Part shown: piece after piece, positions 10,033 through 18,483 of the stretch
How the letters are laid out: every line of letters begins with the position of its first letter
How positions within the stretch are numbered: position 1 is the first letter of the stretch
Assembly (NCBI GenBank): GCA_963764195.1
Contig: CAVXRG010000003.1
Span: 496,001-560,000 of the forward strand
Length of the DNA stretch: 64,000 nt
Direction: 5' to 3'
Source: JBDSSS01 sp963764195
GTDB taxonomy: Bacteria > Actinomycetota > Actinomycetes > Actinomycetales > Dermatophilaceae
Translations under genes and position numbers: made by a program
The notes under the pieces: generated by a model
Told to the model about the DNA's origin: nothing
The model's input: only the letters and a program-made list of their open reading frames with translations
Database searches by the model: none

Positions 10033-12162
10033 TCACCCCTCGACGGCGAGGGTGAGGGGTAGGACGGCCGGCGCGCCCGCCTCGCGGAGCAGTCCCGCGC
10101 ACACGGTGAGGGTCCAGCGGGAGTCCGCGAGGTCGTCGACGAGCAGGACCGGTCCGGGGATGCCGCTGAGGCGCTCCCGCAGGTCGGCGCCGACCTCGAG
10201 CCGGCCCCAGACGTTGGCCAGCCGGAAGGCGCTGTTGCCTCCGGGCTCGCCGACGGGGCCACCGTCGACGAGGTCGAGCGCGCCGAGGTGGGGGAGGCGG
10301 CCGAGGTCGCCGATGCCCGCGGCGAGGGACTCGACGAGGACGGGGCGTCGACGCGAGGCGACCGAGACGATGGCGACGGGTCGCTGCGCCCAGCCCCAGC
10401 CGGCGAGCACCTCGACGCAGGCGCGGAGCAGCTCCGGCGGGACGGGCCGGTCCTCACCGCGGAGCAGCTCACGCAGCCGCTGGCCCCAGCCGAGGTCGCT
10501 GAGCCGGGCGACGGCCCGGCCCTCACTCATCGCGACGTGCGGCGCGATCTTGCCCTTGAGCGGCACCCCGAGCCGCTCCATCCCAGTCGGCCACTGGGCC
10601 CGGGCGTCGATGACGACTCCCGGACGGTCGAGCCGCGACCGGGCGGCCCCGATGGCGGCGTCGGGGATCGTCGCGTCGAACCACGTGCCGGTGCACCCGT
10701 CGCACCGGCCGCAGGGGGTCGCCGTTTCGTCGTCGAGACAGCGCTGGAGGAACGCCATCCGGCACTCCGTCGTGCGCTCGTAGTCGACCATCAGCTGCTG
10801 CTCGCGCTCGCGGGCCTCGGTGACCCGGCCGTAGCGCTCGGCGTCGTAGGTCCAGCTCTGGCCGGTGGCCGTCCAGCCGCCGGGCACACGCTGCACGGCC
10901 CCGTCGACGTCGAGCACCTTGAGGAGCAGCTCGAGCCGGGTGCGCCGGACGTCGACGATCGACTCGAGTGCGACGGTCGACAGCGGCCGCCCGGACTCGG
11001 TGAGGGCCCGGACGACGGCGTCGGCCTGGTCCTGCTTCGGCATCGAGGCCGAGGCGAAGTAGCGCCAGATGTCCTTGTCCTCGGGTCCGGGCATGAGGAG
11101 CACGTCGGCCCGCTCGGTCGCACGGCCCGCACGACCCACCTGCTGGTAGTAGGCGACCGGTGACGACGGTGCGCCGAGGTGGATGACGAAGCCGAGGTCG
11201 GGCTTGTCGAAGCCCATCCCCAAGGCGCTCGTCGCGACGAGGGCCTTGATCTCGTTGTCGCGCAGCGCCTGCTCCAGCCGGATCCGCTCGGACGGCTCGG
11301 TCCGGCCGGTGTAGGACGCGACCGTGTGCCCGGCCTCTCGCAGCGAGACGGCGACGTCCTCGGCGGCGGCGACGGTGAGGGCGTAGACGATGCCCGACCC
11401 GGGCAGCTCCTCGAGGTGCGCGATGAGCCAGGCCAGCCGCTGCTCCGGGGCGGCGAGCGGCAGCACCCCGAGTCGGAGCGAGGCTCGGGCGAGCGGCCCG
11501 CGCAGGGTGAGGACGTCGCGACCGCCGGCGCCGAGCTGCTCGACGACGTCGGTGACGACCCGCTCGTTCGCCGTGGCCGTCGTCGCGAGCACCGGCGTGC
11601 GCTCGGGCAGGGTCGTCAGCAGGTCGCGGATACGCCGGTAGTCGGGGCGGAAGTCGTGGCCCCAGTCGCTGATGCAGTGGGCCTCGTCGACGACGAGCAG
11701 GCCGCACGACTCGGCGAGCGCGGGTAGCTGCTCGTCGCGGAAGCGCGGGTTGTTGAGCCGCTCCGGGCTGACGAGGAGCACGTCGACCTCGCCGCGGGAC
11801 AGCGCCCCGGAGACCGAGCCCCACTCGTCGGCGTTGGTGGAGTTGAGCGTGACGGCGCGGATACCGGCCCGCTCGGCCGCCGCGATCTGGTCGCGCATCA
11901 GGGCGAGCAGCGGGCTGACGATCACCGTCGGTCCGGACCCCTCGGCACGCCGCAGCGACGTCGCGACGAAGTAGACGGCCGACTTGCCCCAGCCGGTGCG
12001 CTGGACGACGAGCACGCGCCGCCGGCCCTCGACGAGCTCGCTGATCGCGTCGAGCTGCCCGTCACGGAAGTCGACGTCGTCGCGCCCGACGAGCCGGCGC
12101 AGCGCGAGGGTGGCGCGCTCGCGCAGGTCGGTGGCGGGAGGGGCGGTGGGAGAGCTCGACAT
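10033..12162 (-). CDS. recQ: RecQ family DNA helicase with C-terminal phosphoribosyltransferase-like domain
   Basis: Superfamily 2 ATP-dependent 3'-5' helicase of 709 residues. Helicase core: a variant Walker A QRTGWGKSAVY near 58-68, DEAH at 159-162 within VVDEAHCISDWGHDFRPDY, and GRAGR in the second RecA fold. A zinc-binding Cys cluster CRMAFLQRCL...CGRCDGC follows. Instead of an HRDC domain, the end (last about 130 residues) contains PVLLVDDLADSRWT, a PRPP-binding-loop-like motif of type I phosphoribosyltransferases. Start at ATG 12162 chosen because homology begins just after it; the frame stays open further upstream without meaning. Confidence 0.92.
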   Translation of the reverse strand: MSSSPTAPPATDLRERATLALRRLVGRDDVDFRDGQLDAISELVEGRRRVLVVQRTGWGKSAVYFVATSLRRAEGSGPTVIVSPLLALMRDQIAAAERAGIRAVTLNSTNADEWGSVSGALSRGEVDVLLVSPERLNNPRFRDEQLPALAESCGLLVVDEAHCISDWGHDFRPDYRRIRDLLTTLPERTPVLATTATANERVVTDVVEQLGAGGRDVLTLRGPLARASLRLGVLPLAAPEQRLAWLIAHLEELPGSGIVYALTVAAAEDVAVSLREAGHTVASYTGRTEPSERIRLEQALRDNEIKALVATSALGMGFDKPDLGFVIHLGAPSSPVAYYQQVGRAGRATERADVLLMPGPEDKDIWRYFASASMPKQDQADAVVRALTESGRPLSTVALESIVDVRRTRLELLLKVLDVDGAVQRVPGGWTATGQSWTYDAERYGRVTEAREREQQLMVDYERTTECRMAFLQRCLDDETATPCGRCDGCTGTWFDATIPDAAIGAARSRLDRPGVVIDARAQWPTGMERLGVPLKGKIAPHVAMSEGRAVARLSDLGWGQRLRELLRGEDRPVPPELLRACVEVLAGWGWAQRPVAIVSVASRRRPVLVESLAAGIGDLGRLPHLGALDLVDGGPVGEPGGNSAFRLANVWGRLEVGADLRERLSGIPGPVLLVDDLADSRWTLTVCAGLLREAGAPAVLPLTLAVEG

Positions 12163-12270
12163 GGCACCCAACCTACGGGGCGCCGCTGACGGGCCCGGCG
12201 GCATACCGCCAGGGTGTGGACGACGCGGACACGGCAGCGGGGGTGTGGACGGGGCTGGGAGGATGCTGCC

Positions 12271-12735
12271 ATGACGGACGAGATGGAGATCGCGAAGCCG
12301 TATGCCGCGCACGTGTCCTTGCGCTGGTCGGACATGGACGCCTACGCCCACATCAACAACGTGCAGTTCCTGCGCCTGCTCGAGGACGCCCGCGTCATCG
12401 CCTTTCGAGACTGGTTCGGGCAGGACCGGTCGCTCCTCGATGAAGGGGTGCTCGTCTCGCGCCACGAGATCGAGTACCGCAGGCCGCTGGGCTTCCGGCA
12501 CGAGCCGGTCGAGATCCGGCTCTGGGTCTCGCGGGTCGGCGGGGCCGGCTTCGACGTCGCCTACATCGTCACCGACCCTGAGGGCGTCGGGGAGACCGTC
12601 TACGCCGTCGCGGAGACGGAGCTCGCGCTCTACGACTTCACGACTGCGGCGCCGCGGCGGATGCGGGACTGGGAGCGCGACTCGATGAGCGTCCACCTCG
12701 GCGGACCCGCGCCCTTCCGCCGCCGGAAGCGCTGA
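12271..12735 (+). CDS. Acyl-CoA thioesterase, 4-hydroxybenzoyl-CoA thioesterase family
   Basis: Single hot-dog fold protein of 154 residues. The N-terminal signature RWSDMDAYAHINNVQFLRLLEDAR matches the 4HBT/YbgC pattern of Asp, His-(V/I)-N-N and a Glu on the long helix. The rest, with EIEYRRPLGFRHEPVEI and VAETELALYDF, gives the beta strands. It should hydrolyse an acyl-CoA or acyl-ACP of unknown identity in the cytoplasm. Divergent from recQ; the gap contains one GGCATAC motif. The next gene begins five bases after its stop. Confidence 0.9.
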   Translation: MTDEMEIAKPYAAHVSLRWSDMDAYAHINNVQFLRLLEDARVIAFRDWFGQDRSLLDEGVLVSRHEIEYRRPLGFRHEPVEIRLWVSRVGGAGFDVAYIVTDPEGVGETVYAVAETELALYDFTTAAPRRMRDWERDSMSVHLGGPAPFRRRKR

Positions 12736-12740
12736 CCGGG

Positions 12741-13385
12741 ATGGCTCGGATCGACTTCGGCGACCCGCACGGACACGCCGACCTCGCGACCTTCGTCGGG
12801 CGGGCCCGCACGGCGAACCCCGACGGCGCCATCCGCCTGCAGGTGATCGGCTCGGCCCTGCTCAGCACGGTCGCCGTCCTCGAGGGCTCCGGCCTGATGG
12901 GGGACGGCACGGTGCTCGGGCTGCGGATCTCGCCGTTGCCGCCGCAGGCGGCTGCCGATGGGCGCACCGACGCGACGGTCTCCTTCGCCTCGCTCGCCGA
13001 CCGCTTCGCCCGCAATGACTCCTCGACGAGCGTCCTCGACGTGCCGGCCGCGACGGTGCGCGTCCCCTGGGCGGCGCTGACCCCACCGCGTGACGGGTGG
13101 GAGCGCGTCGGCACCATCGACGGGTCGACCTTGGAAAGCGTTGCGCTGCAGGGGATCTCGGACGTCGCGAACGGTGCGCCGATGGGGTCGGGTGCTCAGG
13201 CCGTGAACCAGCTGCGCCTCCGTGTCTGGGGCAGGATGAGCGAGACCGTCCCTCCGCTGCCCGCGGGGCTCGCCTTCGCCGCGCACGTGCTCGGCTTCAC
13301 CACGCCGGACGAGCCGGCGACCCTGTCGGCCAACGGACGCTGGACCCGACTGAGCACGAGCCGAGGCCACGCACTCGTGCGCTGA
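12741..13385 (+). CDS. Conserved hypothetical protein
   Basis: Protein of 214 residues that I do not recognise as a named domain. It begins MARIDFGDPHGHADLATFVG and is soluble, with no signal peptide or membrane segment. It has a balanced alpha/beta composition and coding-like third-position GC throughout, starting five bases after the thioesterase stop. Homologues of this arrangement are, to my knowledge, limited to actinobacteria. The phrases RLQVIGSALLSTVAVLEGS and LDVPAATVRVPWAAL look like beta-strand core. No function is proposed; it may be cotranscribed with the upstream thioesterase. Confidence 0.75.
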   Translation: MARIDFGDPHGHADLATFVGRARTANPDGAIRLQVIGSALLSTVAVLEGSGLMGDGTVLGLRISPLPPQAAADGRTDATVSFASLADRFARNDSSTSVLDVPAATVRVPWAALTPPRDGWERVGTIDGSTLESVALQGISDVANGAPMGSGAQAVNQLRLRVWGRMSETVPPLPAGLAFAAHVLGFTTPDEPATLSANGRWTRLSTSRGHALVR

Positions 13386-13434
13386 GGGCCGGCGGCCCGG
13401 GCGCGCCAGGGCCCGCCCGACCCGCGCGGCCCCT

Positions 13435-13600
13435 CCTGACGACACTGGATGCAGACTGATCCGCAGACTGACGCGGCACGGAGATCAGTCTGCGGATCAG
13501 TCGGCATCTGCTGTAGTCCTGACGACACCGGATGCAGACTGATCCGCAGACTGACACGGCACGGCGATCAGTCTGCGGATCAGTCTGCAGCTGCTGTCGT
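13435..13600. repeat. Family B: 83-bp tandem duplication of a long palindrome
   Basis: Two units with an 83-bp period (13435-13517 and 13518-13600), both starting CCTGACGACAC. Each contains an inverted repeat with 21-base arms: 13451-13471 with 13485-13505 (one mismatch) and 13534-13554 with 13568-13588 (perfect). Each arm is itself a direct repeat, GCAGACTGA-TCC-GCAGACTGA in one orientation. The block fills the gap between convergent genes. It can fold into strong hairpins on either strand, so it could terminate transcription in both directions. Confidence 0.88.
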
Positions 13601-13605
13601 GGGGC

Positions 13606-14412
13606 TCAGCGGCCCGTCCACGTCCCCCGGGCGACGAGGACGTCCTTGAGCACGTCGATCCGGTCGCTGACGAGGCCGTCGACGCCGAGGTCGAGGAGGC
13701 GGTGCATCTCGTCGGCGTCGTCGATGGTCCAGACGTGCACCTGCTTGCCGTCCGCGTGGGCCGCCTCGAGGAGCCGGTCGGTGACGACGTGGACCGTGCG
13801 GCCCCCGACCGGGAGCGACACCGGCACCTGGAAGACGTCGGCGGGAGTGCGCAACAGGCTCGTCAGCGCCCGCGGGGCGAAGCGCGCGAGGGCGGTCCCG
13901 ACCTGTCCGGCGGCCGTCGCCACACGCCCACCCGCGAGGCGACGGAACTGCGAGAGCCTCGTCTGGGAGAAGGACCCGACGCAGACCCGGTCGTGCAGCC
14001 CCCGCTCCTCGACGAGGCGCCACAGCGCCGGGCCGGTCCCGGGCGCCTTGAGGTCGATGTTGAGGTTGCTGGTGGGGAAGGCGTCGAGCACGTCGGTGAG
14101 CAACGGAACGTGCTCCTGCTCACCGCTCGCGTTCTCGGCACGGAGCCGGGCGGCCGCGACCTCCGACCACGGCAGGTCCCGGATCCGTCCGGACCGGTCC
14201 GTGACCCGGTCGAGCCGGCTGTCGTGGAAGGCGACGAGCCGCCCGTCCCGGGTGAGGTGGACGTCGGTCTCGAGGTGGGTGTAGCCGAGCGCGACGGCGT
14301 TGCCGAACGCCGTCAGCGTGTTCTCGAGACCGACGTTGGGGGCGTAGCGCGCCCCACCCCGGTGCGCGAGGGCGACCGGGGTGGCGGCGAGGTAGGGGCG
14401 TGCCGCGGGCAT
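13606..14412 (-). CDS. Glycerophosphodiester phosphodiesterase
   Basis: GDPD-family TIM barrel of 268 residues that splits glycerophosphodiesters from phospholipid turnover into sn-glycerol-3-phosphate and an alcohol. Visible signatures: AHRGGARYAPNVGLENTLTA at the N-terminus (HR, catalytic; GLENT metal ligand), HLETDVHLTRDGRLVAFHD (E, D and catalytic H) and VHVWTIDDADEMHRLLDLGV near the end. There is no signal peptide, so it is probably cytoplasmic. ATG at 14412 places the first beta strand correctly. It follows the alpha-glucosidase gene on the same strand with a 31-bp gap. Confidence 0.93.
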   Translation of the reverse strand: MPAARPYLAATPVALAHRGGARYAPNVGLENTLTAFGNAVALGYTHLETDVHLTRDGRLVAFHDSRLDRVTDRSGRIRDLPWSEVAAARLRAENASGEQEHVPLLTDVLDAFPTSNLNIDLKAPGTGPALWRLVEERGLHDRVCVGSFSQTRLSQFRRLAGGRVATAAGQVGTALARFAPRALTSLLRTPADVFQVPVSLPVGGRTVHVVTDRLLEAAHADGKQVHVWTIDDADEMHRLLDLGVDGLVSDRIDVLKDVLVARGTWTGR

Positions 14413-14443
14413 GCCCGTCAGGGTAGCGAGCCGGGGTGTCGGC

Positions 14444-16228
14444 TCAGACCCAGCGGGCCCAGACCGTCGTGTCGGTCGGGACGGCCCCGTCCACGAGCTC
14501 CTCGGACGCCACGATGACCTCGGCGCCGTCGGGCAGCGCAACCGGGGCGTCCCCGAGGTTGGTCACAACGAGCACCCGGTCCCGGCCGGAACCGCTGTTG
14601 GCGAGCGCGACGACGTCAGCGGCATACCCCTGCACGAAGGTCAGCGACCCCGTGCCCAGTGCGAGGTCGCGCCGCGCCGCGAGCAGCGCGCGGTAGAGCT
14701 CGAGCGTGGAGCCGTCGACGCCGACCTGCTGGTCGACCGCGTAGTCCCCGTAGACCTCGGGCTGCGGCAGCCAGCTCGCGTCGGTCGGGCCGAAACCGAG
14801 GCTCGGCGCACCCTTCGTCCACGGCATCGGCACCCGGCACCCGTCGCGACCGATCTCCACGCCGTCGGTGCGCGCGAAGGTCGGGTCCTGGCGGAAGCGG
14901 GCGGGCATGTCGGTCGAGTCCGGCAGGCCGAGCTCCTCACCCTGGTAGAGGTAGGCGCTGCCGGGCAGGGCGAGCATCAGGGCCGTCGCGGCGCGGGCCC
15001 GCCGGAGGCCGAGGACGCGGTCGGGCTGGGGGTCGGAGGCGGAGATGCCGTTCATCCGCTTCGTGCCGACGGGGAAGCCCAGGCGCGAGGCGTGCCGGAC
15101 GACGTCGTGGTTGGACAGCACCCACGTCGACGGGGCGCCGACCGAGTCGGCGGCCGCGAGCGAGCGCTCGATGACGCTCGTCAGCTCGGTGGCGTCCCAC
15201 GCGGAGGCGAGGAAGTCGAAGTTGAAGGCCTGGTGCATCTCGTCGGGGCGCACGTAGCGCACCGCCCGGGACTGCGGCTCGACCCACGCCTCGGCCACGA
15301 GGATGCGGTCGGGGGCGCCGTAGGAGTCGAGCACCTCGCGCCAGGCGCGGTAGACCTCGTGGACGCCGTCCTGGTCCCAGTAGGGGGTGTTGACGCGGTG
15401 GTCCGTGTCGTCACCCTCGTGCTCGACGTGGGTGTGGCCGGTGTCGTCGACGGTGTCCCCGAGCATCGTCGTGCGCTCGGCGGTGTCGGGCAGGCCCTCC
15501 TGCTTGATCAGGCCGTGCGCGACATCGACGCGGAAGCCGTCGACGCCTCGGTCGAGCCAGAAGCGCAGGATCGACTCGAACTCCGCGCGCACCTGCGGGT
15601 GCTGCCAGTTGAAGTCGGGTTGCTTGGCGTCGAAGAGGTGCAGGTACCACTGGCCCGGGCGCCCGTCCGCCTCGGTGACCCGGGTCCAGGCTGCGCCGCC
15701 GAAGACGGACTCCCAGTTGTTGGGAGGCAGCTCGCCGTGCTCGCCCTTGCCGTCGCGGAACATGTAGAGCTCGCGCTCGGGGCTGCCCGGCGCCGCCGCG
15801 AGGGCGGCCTGGAACCAGACGTGCTCGTCCGAGGAGTGGTTGGGCACGAGGTCGACGATCACCTTGATGCCCAGCTCGCGCGCCCGCTCGAGCAGGGCGG
15901 CGGCGGCCTCGAGGTCACCGAAGATCGGGTCGACCGCGCGGTAGTCGGCGACGTCGTAGCCGGCGTCCGCCTGCGGCGAGGTGTAGAACGGGCTGAGCCA
16001 GACGGCGTCGACCCCGAGGTCGCGCAGGTGGGGGAGCCGGGCCGTGATGCCGGGCAGGTCCCCGATGCCGTCACCGTCGGCGTCCGCCCAGGACCGCGGG
16101 TAGATCTGGTAGATCACTGCGTGCCGCCACCAGGCGGAGTCGGGGCCCGCCTCCGCGTGGACCGCGTCGGCGGCCTCGTGCAGGGTGGGGCGGGCAAGGG
16201 TCAGGGTCTCGAGTGCGGATCGCGTCAC
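14444..16228 (-). CDS. GH13 alpha-glucosidase (oligo-1,6-glucosidase/AglA type)
   Basis: Alpha-glucosidase of 594 residues acting on maltose, isomaltose or short malto-oligosaccharides. After a 30-residue leader, WWRHAVIYQIYPRSWADADG opens the barrel. Region I is DLVPNHSSDEH (126-136), the nucleophile is Asp 235 in GFRVDVAHG, the acid Glu 313 in LVAEAWVEP, and HD 374-375 in LSNHDVVRH. Close relatives include trehalose synthase TreS, but TreS usually ends with or neighbours maltokinase and none is present, so alpha-glucosidase is preferred. A LacI-type operator lies about 40 bp upstream, suggesting maltose-responsive control. Confidence 0.9.
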   Translation of the reverse strand: MTRSALETLTLARPTLHEAADAVHAEAGPDSAWWRHAVIYQIYPRSWADADGDGIGDLPGITARLPHLRDLGVDAVWLSPFYTSPQADAGYDVADYRAVDPIFGDLEAAAALLERARELGIKVIVDLVPNHSSDEHVWFQAALAAAPGSPERELYMFRDGKGEHGELPPNNWESVFGGAAWTRVTEADGRPGQWYLHLFDAKQPDFNWQHPQVRAEFESILRFWLDRGVDGFRVDVAHGLIKQEGLPDTAERTTMLGDTVDDTGHTHVEHEGDDTDHRVNTPYWDQDGVHEVYRAWREVLDSYGAPDRILVAEAWVEPQSRAVRYVRPDEMHQAFNFDFLASAWDATELTSVIERSLAAADSVGAPSTWVLSNHDVVRHASRLGFPVGTKRMNGISASDPQPDRVLGLRRARAATALMLALPGSAYLYQGEELGLPDSTDMPARFRQDPTFARTDGVEIGRDGCRVPMPWTKGAPSLGFGPTDASWLPQPEVYGDYAVDQQVGVDGSTLELYRALLAARRDLALGTGSLTFVQGYAADVVALANSGSGRDRVLVVTNLGDAPVALPDGAEVIVASEELVDGAVPTDTTVWARWV

Positions 16229-16268
16229 GAGCCACCATCGTTCCGCATCGACCGCAAAAAACCAAGAT

Positions 16269-16290
16269 CTCTTGCAAGAAATTGCAGCGA
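16269..16290. promoter_or_regulatory. Putative LacI/MalR-type operator
   Basis: CTCTTGCAAGAAATTGCAG contains the octamer palindrome CTTGCAAG followed by a second TTGCA, both typical of LacI-family operators of actinobacterial maltose and alpha-glucoside genes. It sits about 40 bp upstream of the alpha-glucosidase start, in an unusually AT-rich pocket of this GC-rich DNA. The LLM oxidoreductase starts 46 bp away on the other side. No LacI-family gene is in the window. Confidence 0.5.
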
Positions 16291-16335
16291 GGCTAAGGGT
16301 GCCGGCGGTCGGTGGGGCTTGGTAGGACGGAGACC

Positions 16336-17205
16336 ATGGACACCGACCTCAGGACGGGTTTCGTCGTGCCGTATGCCGCTGAGCGGGAGTTCGTGGACCT
16401 CGCTCGCCTCGGGGAGGAGCGGGGGTGGGACGGGGTGTTCACGTGGGAAGCCGTCTACGGCGCGCACGCGTGGGTCACCCTCGGCGCCGCAGCGATGGTC
16501 ACGGAGCGGATCCTGCTCGGGACCCTGCTCACCCCGGCCTCCCGACACCGGCCGTGGGACCTCGCCTCGCAGGTCGGCTCGGTCGACCGGCTGAGCGGCG
16601 GTCGGGCCGTCATGTCGGTCGGGCTCGGCGCGCTGCACGAGGGGTGGACCGCCTTCGAGCCCGACGAGGGCAGGGCGGCTCGGGCCCGCAAGCTCGACGA
16701 GGGCCTGGCGATCTGGTCGGGCCTGATCGAGGGGCGCAGCGGCTTCTCCTACGAGGGTGAGTTCTATTCGGCCGCGCCCAACGACTTCATGCTGCCCCCG
16801 CCGACCCCGTCCCGGCCGCACCCGCCCGTCTGGGTCGTGGCCGCACCGACCCCGGGCGGCGGTCGGCAGCGCTCGCTCGAGAGAGCGGCTCGGTGGCAGG
16901 GGGTCATCCCGGCGATCCACGGCCCGCAGGAGGGGGAGCCGAAGACCGTCGAGTCCTTCGCGGCGGTCGTCGACCCGGTCCGCGAGCTGCGGGCCGCGGC
17001 GGGACTGCCCTGGGAGGGCTACGACGTCGTCATCGAGGCTGACTCGTGGGGGTCGTTCACCGCGCTCGCCCCGGACGAGCCGGAGGCGTGGCGGCAGGCG
17101 GGGGCGACGTGGTGGGTCGAGAGCTGGTGGGACGTCGAGCGCGGACCAGCCGGCCTGGCGGAGGTCCGTCGTCGCGTCGAGGCGGGCCCACCAGGTCGCC
17201 GGTGA
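16336..17205 (+). CDS. LLM-class flavin-dependent oxidoreductase
   Basis: Luciferase-like monooxygenase fold of 289 residues, a TIM barrel using FMN or F420. N-terminal TGFVVPYAAEREFVDLARLG, then TLGAAAMVTERILLGTLLTP and the family motif SVDRLSGGRAVMSVGLGALH. Loss of a long insertion and the region GRQRSLERAARWQGVIP are typical of small F420-type members. ATG 16336 follows GGACGGAGACC. Substrate is unknown. It is divergent from the alpha-glucosidase and convergent with the secreted protein, 18 bp stop to stop, so it is a single-gene unit. Confidence 0.88.
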   Translation: MDTDLRTGFVVPYAAEREFVDLARLGEERGWDGVFTWEAVYGAHAWVTLGAAAMVTERILLGTLLTPASRHRPWDLASQVGSVDRLSGGRAVMSVGLGALHEGWTAFEPDEGRAARARKLDEGLAIWSGLIEGRSGFSYEGEFYSAAPNDFMLPPPTPSRPHPPVWVVAAPTPGGGRQRSLERAARWQGVIPAIHGPQEGEPKTVESFAAVVDPVRELRAAAGLPWEGYDVVIEADSWGSFTALAPDEPEAWRQAGATWWVESWWDVERGPAGLAEVRRRVEAGPPGRR

Positions 17206-17223
17206 CTCCGGGACGCTGGTGAC

Positions 17224-17856
17224 TCAGGCTCGGCGGCCGCGGCCCGTGCCGATGACGCCGGCCTTCTCGGCCTTCTTGACGGCGTCGGCGTCGGCCTGGG
17301 TCAGGGTCCCGTCCGTGACGGCCTTGGCGAGGCGGTCGTCGAACGCCTTCTGCCGGTCGGCCTCGTGCGCCATGCGGAGCGCGGTCAGGGCGGCCTTGAC
17401 CTTCGTCGCGTCGATGCCGAGCTTGCTGGCCAGCTTGGTTGCCAGCTCGTCCTGCAACGCCGCGGCGTCCGGCGTCGTCGTCGCCGCCCGGCCGGCCTTG
17501 CGGTCTGCCTTGAGATCGCCGCGCACGGCCTTGAGGGCGTCCTCGAGCTTCGTCTCATCGACTCCGAGCCTGCCCGCGAGCGCCTTCGCTTCGCCGCCGA
17601 GGCCCTTGCCCATGCCGGGCACCCCGGGCATGCCGCCCCTGTCGTGGCGTCCGCCCTTGCCATCGCCCCTCGCGTGGGTGGGCCCGTCGCCGGTCGTCGG
17701 CCCGGAGGCCCCGGTGGAGCCCTGCGTGGACGTCGTCGTCGGGGTGGGGGTGGTCGTGTCGGCCTGCGCGCCACTCGTCACGCCGAGCCCGATCGCCGCA
17801 GCCGCTGCAGCACCGGCGGCCGCCATCCCGACGGCCTTCCTGTTCATCGACACCAT
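17224..17856 (-). CDS. Secreted hypothetical protein with two helical repeats
   Basis: Protein of 210 residues with a Sec signal peptide: MNRKAVGMAAAGAAAAAAIG followed by a cleavage-like SGAQA|D. Next is a Thr/Pro/Ser linker and a Gly-rich stretch (MPGVPGMGKGLGGEAKAL). The rest contains two related helical units, LAGRLGVDETKLEDALKAVR and LASKLGIDATKVKAALTALR, and a basic end (TGRGRRA). Similar exported helical proteins of unknown function are common in actinobacteria. The first codons read MVSMNRK, so the true start may be the second Met. Confidence 0.78.
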   Translation of the reverse strand: MVSMNRKAVGMAAAGAAAAAAIGLGVTSGAQADTTTPTPTTTSTQGSTGASGPTTGDGPTHARGDGKGGRHDRGGMPGVPGMGKGLGGEAKALAGRLGVDETKLEDALKAVRGDLKADRKAGRAATTTPDAAALQDELATKLASKLGIDATKVKAALTALRMAHEADRQKAFDDRLAKAVTDGTLTQADADAVKKAEKAGVIGTGRGRRA

Positions 17857-18045
17857 GTCGGCTCCTCATCGTCGGGCCGGCGGTCGACCGGGACGTCGGA
17901 AGACCGTCCTGCTCGCCACACCGGCGTGTTCGCTGTCACCATGACAACATCCGGCACAGAGGCGACGTCACCCATTGCGCCTGTGAGTTGCTGTGAGTCC
18001 GAGTCGAACCCGGCCTGTCCGCCGTCGGGCGCCGAGGGAGAGGAG

Positions 18046-18432
18046 TCAGAAGGAGGACGCGGGGCCGCCGCTGTTGACGAGGGAGTAGGCCGCCCGTGTC
18101 AGGTAGTCGCGCAGCCGGTCGTCGTCCTCCTGGGCGAGGCCGAGCGAGTCCACCGCCGTCATCATGTGCAGCAGCCACCGGTCGCGCATGTCGGGGGTCA
18201 CCTCGAACGGCTGGTGCCGCATCCGCAGGCGCGGGTGGCCGCGCTGCTCTGAGTAGGTCGTCGGGCCGCCCCAGTACTGCTCGAGGAACATCCGCAGCCG
18301 CTCCTCGGCGGGCCCGAGGTCGTCCTCGGGGTAGAGCGCGCGGAGCTGCTCGTCCTGCGCGACGCCGCGATAGAACTCGCGCACGAGCCGGGCAAAGGTG
18401 TCGTGGCCACCGAAGTCGTCGTAGAAGGTCAC
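18046..18432 (-). CDS. glbO: Group II truncated hemoglobin (trHbO-like)
   Basis: Small globin of 128 residues binding haem; the O-type proteins bind O2 tightly and are linked to respiration and oxidative or nitrosative stress. The sequence TFYDDFGGHDTFARLVREFY contains the B-helix Tyr; ALYPEDDLGPAEERLRMFLE the CD1 Tyr; MRHQPFEVTPDMRDRWLLHM the proximal His F8 and Trp G8, both hallmarks of group II. The GTG at 18432 gives the normal N-terminus; the frame is open further but non-homologous. The MscS gene ends 51 bp upstream on the same strand. Confidence 0.92.
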   Translation of the reverse strand: MTFYDDFGGHDTFARLVREFYRGVAQDEQLRALYPEDDLGPAEERLRMFLEQYWGGPTTYSEQRGHPRLRMRHQPFEVTPDMRDRWLLHMMTAVDSLGLAQEDDDRLRDYLTRAAYSLVNSGGPASSF

Positions 18433-18483
18433 GCCGTCAGTCTCCCAGAGCGGCCGACGCCCGCCGACCACGGGAGGACCACG

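Noticed and set aside
12163..12696. Longer RecQ start
   Set aside because: The frame is open to 12696 but overlaps the divergent thioesterase gene, and RecQ homology begins after 12162.
14444..16228. Trehalose synthase TreS
   Set aside because: GH13 motifs fit both, but no maltokinase is present and the N-terminus and insertions fit alpha-glucosidase better; not excluded.
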